DNA of 14,299 bases from assembly GCA_010015675.1 (NCBI GenBank), contig ML976989.1, forward strand, positions 173,769 to 188,067, in the 5' to 3' direction. This DNA is from Byssothecium circinans. Taxonomy: Eukaryota; Ascomycota; Dothideomycetes; Pleosporales; Massarinaceae. This document shows, piece by piece, positions 9,244 through 14,299 of the stretch. Made by a program: the position numbers and the translations under genes. The notes below the pieces were generated by a model. The model made no database searches. It worked only from the letters and a program-made list of their open reading frames with translations, and was not told the origin of the DNA. Each line of letters begins with the position of its first letter. The first letter of the stretch is position 1.

Positions 9244-9805
9244 GCATTTATTTGAGTCATTAGGGTCTTCGCTGCCATGTTAGACAGGCATGGTTGTAGA
9301 TACCTAAGTACGAACACTAGTGCAGCAATTTTCAAGGTGAAGGATATACTGCGATGAAAATTGTATTATTACAGAAAACAAGCGATTTTACACTAGAGAA
9401 TTACTCACGGTGATACGCAACTCTCCCCAAAATGATGGCAAGATCTACGCAGATGAGAGCCTCTTTCCAAAACCTGTTGAATCGTCTTTGGAAGCCCAAC
9501 CCAGGACTACACGCGTTGCAAGTACTAGAGAAAAAGCAAGGTCGACACTTGTGTCCATCAAACTCAGTGAAAAGCGCACCCCGACTTTAACACATGAGTA
9601 CCCCTTACTTATGCTCCCCGTTCAATAACCCGACTAAACCCTGGGCCATCGACGACAACGAGCATTCGAAACATATTCGCTCACATTTGGATGCATTTCC
9701 ATTGCTTCCCCAACCGATTCGCCTCGTTCGCATCCGAACTCCCCATCGTCGCAGATACTGTCGCTCCGGAGCAAAACTGCTTCACAGAAGTCGCACATTG
9801 CATCA
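9244..9805. other. Intergenic between convergent genes
   Basis: This is the 3' flank of the alpha/beta-hydrolase (plus) and of the gene at 9806-10582 (minus). On minus, two frames remain open across about 9634-9880 and one is cysteine- and acid-rich, so an extra 3' exon of the minus gene cannot be excluded. I found no pair of splice sites that clearly supports it. Confidence 0.5.
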
Positions 9806-10582
9806 TCAGCGACGATACTTTGCCCGTCCAAGTTGGCAGTTCAACTCGCTCACCAGCAAGCCTAAACACGGTCCTCCACACAGGGTAGCGAGTAAATCTG
9901 TCGTGTCAAAGGTCCCTGTGCACAGAGACAGTAGCAAGGACCCCGGAGTCGAAGTCCGGTTGCCGACGAAGACGGTGTTCAGGAGAGAGGTGAAGATGCG
10001 GTTGAACTCCTGCATGAGCTTTTCAAGCATTTGTCGAGGTTCGAATTGTCTATCAAAGAGTAATGGCTCGTGGTGTTTGTTGGTCAGCTCGTTCTCTGGT
10101 TTATTCTCTGGTGTAGCTTTGAATACTACGGATCTGTGTTTGAACCCTCTGAAACGGCGAAACGACGGAGCGGGAGGATGTTGACCCCGCAGGTGAATTC
10201 CTCAGACCCCAAAGCTCTATTGATCTGGGCTTTGATGCGAGAAAACATGGCTCGGTTGGGAAGGGAGAGGAAGGTGGAGCAAAATGCGTCCAGGTCACGC
10301 TGATTGATTTCGACGGAGAGACGAAAGGTGCAGAGTGGAAGAAACTCGACACGGAGTTGCTTGTAAGTGGCGTTCAGAGCGAGGATGATAGGAGCATGGG
10401 GTGGCTTGCGTGTATGTCTGATACAGATGCGCTCTCCAGACGGGTTGAGGAGCGCGTCGAAGATCTGTTGCGAAGTTCTCCATGGAGGTTTATCAACCGT
10501 GACTGCTGCTGCTGTTGGATGACTTGTTATCAAGCGAGGTGCAAAGTGGTCGCTTACCGGTCCACTCACATTGTTGCCTCAT
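9806..10582 (-). CDS. Predicted three-exon gene of unknown function, 216 aa
   Basis: I do not recognise the family with confidence. Exons 10582-10558, 10511-10130 and 10049-9806 join in frame. The introns are 46 nt (GTAAGC...ACAG) and 80 nt (GTAGTA, branch CTGAC, acceptor TAG). The second intron bypasses a stop at 10126 and lands in the one frame that is open downstream, which supports a real gene. The middle exon holds QQIFDALLNPSGERICIR, then PIILALNATYKQLRVEFLPL, then FRLSVEINQRDLDAF. This layout vaguely resembles fungal 2EXR/F-box-like proteins, where a helical start is followed by a phrase like LLLVNRQIRAEALPL. No signal peptide or membrane segment is evident. The tiny first exon and the 3' end are the weakest parts. 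Confidence 0.5.
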
Positions 10583-10890
10583 GCCGCCAAGGTAGAAGGT
10601 GCCACAGCTCAGGCGGAAAGGCAGGCGGAAAGGCAGGCGGGAAGGGCAGACGTCACATAAACAATCACGGTGAAGAACAAGCAAGTGAATTGAATGGTTG
10701 ATTGATGACGTCTAGCTCATACATTCATCGAAGGGAATCCGACCATACGAGGTAAAGGGTATTACAGGGTAAAGGGCTGCTGCCTCTGGCAGAGCCGCCG
10801 TGTATCATAACTCATGACGAACCGTCAATGACTCCAAGCCGGACTCAGTCCTCCCACCCGTGCCATGTTCTGTCGTGCCGATGGAGGTGT
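10583..10890. other. Intergenic: 3' flank of the Grg1-like gene and promoter of the 9806-10582 gene
   Basis: No gene is seen. It holds a minisatellite-like 12-bp triplication at 10611-10646, a direct repeat GGTAAAGGG (10751-10759 and 10768-10776), and a short CTGCC-TCT-GGCAG hairpin near 10789-10801. The last two lie within about 140 bp downstream of the Grg1-like stop, so they may belong to its 3' untranslated region. Confidence 0.5.
10611..10646. repeat. Three tandem copies of a 12-bp unit
   Basis: The unit AGGCGGAAAGGC occurs at 10611-10622 and 10623-10634, with a slightly changed third copy (AGGCGGGAAGGG) at 10635-10646. It lies just upstream of the predicted start codon at 10582 on the minus strand, so it would fall in the promoter or 5' untranslated region of that gene. 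Confidence 0.8.
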
Positions 10891-11209
10891 TTAAACGCTC
10901 TCCTTGTTGGCCTTGGCGGAGCCCTCGTGCTTGGTCTGGTCGATCTTGTCGGAGGCGGCGTCGAGGGCGCCTGATGCGCGGCCGGTGATGGAGGTGTCGC
11001 CGGCGTTGCCCTTGGCTTGCTCTATCAAACTGTCAGTGTGTTGTTATCGGAAGATGCGAGGAAGCAGACTCACCCTTGTTGGCCTCTTTGGAAGCCTCAG
11101 CACCCTTGCCTTGGATCTTCTCGGAGACGTAGTTGGCGGCGTTGGAGACCGAGTTGGAGACCTGACCGACGATGCCCTCGTTGGGCTTATCAGCGTTGGG
11201 GGCAGACAT
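10891..11209 (-). CDS. Grg1/CCG-1-like glucose-repressible small stress protein, 88 aa, two exons
   Basis: Small, highly hydrophilic protein resembling the fungal Grg1 (clock-controlled CCG-1, glucose-repressible) family, whose members are abundant in starvation, stress and conidiation; the molecular role is unknown. Exons are 11209-11074 and 11021-10891, with a 52-nt intron (GTGAGT donor, CTGAC branch, TAG acceptor). The protein contains NAANYVSEKIQGKGAEASKEANK (residues 23-45), split here at the splice site. It then shows ASGALDAASDKIDQTKHE and ends AKANKESV, the repeated Lys/Ala/Asn-rich style of the family. Codons are strongly C-ending (AAG, GCC, AAC, GAC), as in highly expressed fungal genes. 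The ATG context CACCAAAATGTC and a long CA/CT-rich leader agree. Some databases name similar proteins cruciform-DNA recognition proteins; that alternative cannot be excluded. Confidence 0.82.
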
Positions 11210-11624
11210 TTTGGTGGTGTGGTGGTTGGTTTGGTGGTGGAAGTGTGGAAGTGTAGTTTGAAGTTTGGATTGTGTGAGAGGATTGGGGTTGTGGTGTTGT
11301 AGAGTTCCGGGAGAGGAGTGGTGCTGGCGGTTTATGTAGTACCCTCCGCGCTAGCGTGACGTCAGCCATCGTCATTCCAGCGGGAGCGAGCGTTGGTAGG
11401 GCAAGGGCAGGGAGCTCGATCCATAGATGGGCATCCAGACCGTCTGCGCCTTCGCCTGGCACTGGCAAACCCACACTTTGGGCGTTTAGAAGCCTCATGA
11501 CGTCGATTGCTTGCAGGAGAGCGGCGAATTACGTGCTTCTCTGCTTTGTTCACATGCTTGAGGCCAGCATTTGTGCCTGCTTTAGCCGCGGGAAACGGCA
11601 AATTCATTTGCAGGATCGTAAATA
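11210..11624 (-). promoter_or_regulatory. Promoter and CA/CT-rich leader of the Grg1-like gene
   Basis: On the minus strand the roughly 110 bases before the ATG are almost purine-free (CA/CT-rich, with CCACC and CACAA runs), the signature of a strongly expressed fungal 5' leader. A perfect TGACGTCA lies at 11357-11364 and one CreA-type match (GCGGAG on minus) at 11344-11349, about 135-155 bp upstream of the ATG. Control by stress bZIP factors and glucose is inferred from these and from the family. No gene is seen in the remainder up to the transposon end. Confidence 0.5.
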
Positions 11625-11628
11625 GGGG

Positions 11629-11742
11629 GGTTTCCACACTCGATATGAAAAGTCGATATGAAGGCTGACGATTGCTCGGCTGACGTACGGGTGGTGGCGA
11701 ACAAAGCTGATATCAGTGAGGTTTCCACCATGTCGATATGAA
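11629..11742. repeat. Subterminal repeats GGTTTCCAC and TCGATATGAA at the transposon left end
   Basis: GGTTTCCAC occurs at 11629-11637 and 11720-11728. TCGATATGAA occurs at 11640-11649, 11653-11662 (a 13-bp tandem) and 11733-11742. The two motifs are paired in the same order and nearly the same spacing at both places. GGCTGACG is also duplicated (11663-11670 and 11678-11685). A perfect CTGATATCAG palindrome lies at 11707-11716. Such arrays are commonly transposase or accessory-protein binding sites. Confidence 0.75.
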
Positions 11743-11772
11743 GCACTTACGTAACACACTGCCGCGGGGTGA

Positions 11773-11795
11773 TTTTGGTGACTCTCCCACCAAAA
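11773..11795 (+). repeat. Stem-loop in the transposase leader
   Basis: TTTTGGTG (11773-11780) and CACCAAAA (11788-11795) are perfect complements around a 7-base loop. The structure ends 21 bases before the transposase ATG at 11817. It might affect translation or be another protein-binding palindrome. Confidence 0.6.
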
Positions 11796-11816
11796 CGAGG
11801 ACAGCCAGCGTGAAAA

Positions 11817-13034
11817 ATGGATGCGCAGCAGCGACGGGCTATCATGGTGTTGATAGCTTGGTTATACCAGTCAACACAGCAAAACTCCCTTGCGCAAGCC
11901 CTTATTGTTTTCGACCAATCAAGAGAGCCTCAGTGGGCATATCGACCGTATCGACGACTCGGGCCTATACGGCGGTTTATCGATATATGGGCGGAGGAAG
12001 AGGATGGCGGTTTTAACGACAACTTTTTCGAATTCTACACCCGTTTTACGAAGGCTGAGGTCAAGAGGCTAGCCAGCGTATTCGAGCTGCCCACGAAATT
12101 CGCGATCGACGGCCGAGGTACCCATGCTACCGTGGAAAGCCCTGAGCACGCGTTAGCTGTATTTCTATGGAGAGCTGCTCACCCGGTTCCGCTCGGTTTC
12201 CTGATTACCTACTTTGGTAAAAGCAGGCCGTGGTTGTCGCGAGTTTACAACGGTGTACTCGATTATATATGGGACACCTGGAGCTCTCGGATTAGCTTTG
12301 ACCACCAGCTCATGTGTGAGGGCAAACTGGAGACGTACGCACATGCTATAGGCCATAGCTTTGACAGCAATGAGGATGAGCTTATATTCGGCTTCATTGA
12401 TGGGACTCAGGTCGCGATTTGTCGCCCTGGTGAAGAGAATCAGCAGCCGTATTACAGTGGCCACAAGAAGCAGCATGCGCTCAACCACCTAGCTATTTGC
12501 CTACCCAATGGCCTCATAGGTGCGGCCTACCCTGGGGAGCCAGCAGCAGGTGGTGACGCTGCTTTGTGTGTGTCTTTAGGTGTAGGGCGAACTCTCAAGG
12601 AGCTGCTATCGTACCTGCCAGAGGATAAGCGTATATACGTATATGGAGACGCGGCTTTTGGCTCACAGTACGGCGTATTAGGCGCGTATAAACGCCCTCA
12701 TGGCAGGACGATTACCCCAAGCCGGAAGCGGATAAATCAGTGGTATTCGACGAAGAGGATTATGGTGGAGTGGGGCATAGGAGGAGTGAAGAATAACTTT
12801 AAATACCTGTCGTATAAGCAGGGCCTTTGTGTTAGGCTTTGCCCAGTTGCGTGTTACTTGCCCGTCTTCGCCTTTCTCTTCAATTACCGTACGTGTATGA
12901 GACGCGGCAATCAGCTCTCTGAGATGTTCGATTTGTTACCGCCGGAGCTTGAGGAGTACGTATATACTAAGGGCGCAAGGCCTTTGGAGGGAGCAGTAGT
13001 AGGTGCTGGCTTTGGTGTTAGCTACGAGTGGTAG
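11817..13034 (+). CDS. PIF/Harbinger-type DDE transposase, 405 aa, intact
   Basis: Nuclease that would cut and insert the element, acting in the nucleus with its partner DNA-binding protein. It is a single uninterrupted exon from an ATG. Residues 105-155 form a helix-turn-helix-like region (ALAVFLWRAAHPVPLGFLIT, then GKSRPWLSRVYNGVLDYI) as in HARBI1-type proteins. The catalytic core follows: Asp195 in FGFIDGTQ, a YYSGHKKQHALN segment (212-223) typical of the family, Asp278 in YVYGDAAFG, and Glu318 in VEWGIGGVKNNF. All three DDE acids are present, so catalysis is possible in principle. The length is normal for the superfamily. The C-terminal tail after about residue 365 is variable and unremarkable. 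Confidence 0.93.
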   Translation: MDAQQRRAIMVLIAWLYQSTQQNSLAQALIVFDQSREPQWAYRPYRRLGPIRRFIDIWAEEEDGGFNDNFFEFYTRFTKAEVKRLASVFELPTKFAIDGRGTHATVESPEHALAVFLWRAAHPVPLGFLITYFGKSRPWLSRVYNGVLDYIWDTWSSRISFDHQLMCEGKLETYAHAIGHSFDSNEDELIFGFIDGTQVAICRPGEENQQPYYSGHKKQHALNHLAICLPNGLIGAAYPGEPAAGGDAALCVSLGVGRTLKELLSYLPEDKRIYVYGDAAFGSQYGVLGAYKRPHGRTITPSRKRINQWYSTKRIMVEWGIGGVKNNFKYLSYKQGLCVRLCPVACYLPVFAFLFNYRTCMRRGNQLSEMFDLLPPELEEYVYTKGARPLEGAVVGAGFGVSYEW

Positions 13035-13464
13035 GAGAGGGTGAATAGTACTGAACCGTACTAGACCGTACTGAACGGTTCAGTACTGTAGTGTACAGCT
13101 TTTTAAGAAAGCGTGACAGAATATACGCTACTTAACCGTTCGTGATGAGCAAGTAGATGTCGATTTTGTCATAGTATAAGGCCTTTACTGCCTCACCTCT
13201 ATACTCTCACTCTTACTTCAACGGCTACTAGTGGCCACTAGCGTTGTAGTCCTAGTAGTTTTATTGGTCAAAACCAGGCGCTAGTACTATTTTCGGTAGC
13301 TAAGCGAGGAACATCAAAACTTTAAATATTTCTACTATCTACTCAACGACGCTAAATAACGGAGAAATTGACATGAGGAGAACTCAGTTTGACTAGTTAC
13401 GCATTCTGCAGCCAGTATGAGAAATACACCCCCCACCAAGCGAGCGACGTAAAGCACCTCTATA
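13035..13464. other. Spacer between the convergent transposon genes
   Basis: This 430-bp non-coding stretch holds the 3' ends of both element genes. It contains a large inverted repeat at 13047-13087 and a perfect 14-bp palindrome CTAGTGGCCACTAG at 13228-13241, with several AT-rich runs. No further gene or RNA was recognised. Confidence 0.6.
13047..13087. terminator. Nested inverted repeat downstream of the transposase, possible bidirectional 3'-end element
   Basis: AGTACTGAACCGT (13047-13059) and ACGGTTCAGTACT (13075-13087) are a perfect 13-bp inverted repeat with a 15-base loop. Within it, GTACTGAACGGTTCAGTAC (13068-13086) is itself a 19-base palindrome with a one-base centre, so two folds compete. 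It begins 12 bases after the transposase stop. The role as a transcript-end or protein-binding site is inference. Confidence 0.5.
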
Positions 13465-14298
13465 CTACACAATACTCTCTCTACCACTACTACTCTCTTT
13501 GCCACCTCCACCCTCTTTGCTACTACTTTCGCTACCAACTCTCTGCTGTAGTAGCCCTATAATCATCTCTAGCTTCTTATCCTGCTCCTGCTTCTGCTCC
13601 TTAAGCCGCTCCTCTAGAGCACCAATTCTCCGTTCAACCTCAACTGACGGTGCTGCAGAACCACCCGCTTCTTGCTCCCTACCAAACAGCTCACGAAATA
13701 CACCAAGAAACTCACGCTGCTGCTCACGAGAGTGCTCTATCATACGATCGGCGAGAGCGTAGTTCAAAGCGCCATGCCTACGGAGCTTTACATGGTCGTT
13801 CTGATCTCGCCCTGAGCCTCGAGGCTTCTTTGTATGTGGCTCACACTCGCTGGCAGCGTCCTCCGCCTCGATTTCCAATGGAGCTGCACGTAGCTTATTG
13901 CGCTTATGGTTCTGTAAGTCAATCCTACGCCTCTCCTTTATCACGGCTTCGCGTTTGGCGTCCTTACTTTTGCTATTGCTGACCAACTCCCACTTCTCTA
14001 GTAGCGTATCGAGTGCGGTATAGTACGAGCCATGCCTTATTTCCCACCCAGACGTATCGTCCTCATCTAGCTCCTGCCTACGGCGGTTCATCTCCCGCAA
14101 GAAAAGCGCCTTCAGCGTATTCTCCTTGTGCTCAAAGGGCTCCTCTCCATTCTCCAAACAGGCGTTTCTCCGCTGAGTTATCACCTCTCTCACGAACCTG
14201 AGCTTTCCATTGGGCACTAACAAGTGCCCACAGAGCTCTGCTGCTAGCAGTATTACCGCCCTACGCTCCCTCCTCGATATGTGGCCCTTACGCGTTGA
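13465..14298 (-). CDS. Second PIF/Harbinger protein, putative DNA-binding with C-terminal coiled coil, 5' end off the window
   Basis: The frame is open from the window edge to the stop at 13465 (277 residues visible). No ATG is seen near 14223, where the sequence reads TTG, so the true start lies beyond 14299. The N-terminal visible part (RREMNRR-like basic and helical segments, a WEIRHGSYYTALDTLLEKWELV region) would fit a Myb/SANT or trihelix-like DNA-binding module, as expected for the accessory protein of this superfamily; the fold is not proven. The middle is basic (KERRRIDLQNHKRNKLR, TKKPRGSGRD), probably nuclear-targeting. About residues 205-260 form a heptad-rich coiled coil (GALEERLKEQKQEQDKKLEM), followed by a Ser/Gly-rich tail. 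It would help bring the transposase to the element ends. It converges with the transposase gene. Confidence 0.75.
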   Translation of the reverse strand, partial: STRKGHISRRERRAVILLAAELCGHLLVPNGKLRFVREVITQRRNACLENGEEPFEHKENTLKALFLREMNRRRQELDEDDTSGWEIRHGSYYTALDTLLEKWELVSNSKSKDAKREAVIKERRRIDLQNHKRNKLRAAPLEIEAEDAASECEPHTKKPRGSGRDQNDHVKLRRHGALNYALADRMIEHSREQQREFLGVFRELFGREQEAGGSAAPSVEVERRIGALEERLKEQKQEQDKKLEMIIGLLQQRVGSESSSKEGGGGKESSSGRESIV

Positions 14299-14299
14299 C

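Larger units (their letters stand above)
11625..14299. mobile_element. PIF/Harbinger DNA transposon, left end to beyond the window edge
   Basis: The element encodes an intact DDE transposase and a convergent second protein, the two-gene plan known for PIF/Harbinger elements. The likely left end is at GGGGGGTTTCCACAC (11625-11639), followed by subterminal repeats up to about 11760. The preceding bases GTAAATA contain TAA and ATA, either of which might be part of a 3-bp target duplication (the superfamily favours TWA). The right end is not in the window, so terminal inverted repeats and the exact boundary cannot be confirmed. Both visible frames lack premature stops, so there is no obvious repeat-induced point mutation and the insertion may be young. 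Confidence 0.75.

Noticed and set aside
9634..9881. Two minus-strand frames as a 3' exon of the 9806-10582 gene
   Set aside because: No convincing donor and acceptor pair joins them in frame; left open in the intergenic note.
9594..10184. 196-codon plus-strand frame
   Set aside because: Arg/Ser/His-rich with no recognisable features; the opposite strand gives a better spliced model.
13228..13241. CTAGTGGCCACTAG palindrome as an attachment site
   Set aside because: Short isolated palindrome with no integrase or duplicated copy; kept only as part of the spacer description.
1..14299. CRISPR arrays, prokaryotic operons or ribosome binding sites
   Set aside because: The introns, gene families and transposon are fungal; no regularly spaced repeats of that kind occur.

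Overview
The window looks like nuclear DNA of a filamentous ascomycete (Pezizomycotina, perhaps a dothideomycete). The genes carry short introns of 45-80 nt with GTRNGY-type donors, CTGAC/CTAAC branch points and YAG-type acceptors. The families are typical of such fungi: a fungal P450, a secreted GH2 glycosidase, a secreted alpha/beta-hydrolase, a Grg1-type small protein and a PIF/Harbinger transposon. The placement is inferred from gene style only; no marker gene is present.

Layout. (1) 1-276 is non-coding, full of short palindromes built on ATCAAGC, and looks like the end of a transposable element. It abuts (2) a P450 5' fragment on the minus strand (277-612), cut at codon 112. (3) 1273-3096 minus is an apparently intact four-exon P450 of 554 aa, reconstructed here from several frames. 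(4) 3637-6273 minus is an intronless 878-aa secreted GH2 glycosidase. (5) A 1.66-kb divergent intergenic region follows; its GH2-proximal part is rich in CreA-like and XlnR-like motifs. (6) 7932-9243 plus is a three-exon secreted alpha/beta-hydrolase of 398 aa. (7) 9806-10582 minus is a predicted three-exon gene of unknown function. (8) 10891-11209 minus is a two-exon Grg1-like protein of 88 aa. (9) From about 11625 to the window end lies a PIF/Harbinger element: an intact DDE transposase on plus and a convergent second gene on minus that runs off the edge.

How the parts relate. The GH2 enzyme and the alpha/beta-hydrolase are both predicted to be secreted and are divergently transcribed, so they could share control in carbon scavenging; this is inference. 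The Harbinger element begins about 415 bp upstream of the Grg1-like start codon, so it borders that promoter. The P450 fragment and the intact P450 lie in tandem but are clearly diverged, so they are not recent duplicates. I see no convincing wholly new system. The points most worth checking are the P450 intron that splits the haem-cysteine codon, the repeat architecture of the Harbinger end, the palindrome-rich element end inside the P450 relic, and the motif cluster upstream of the GH2 gene.
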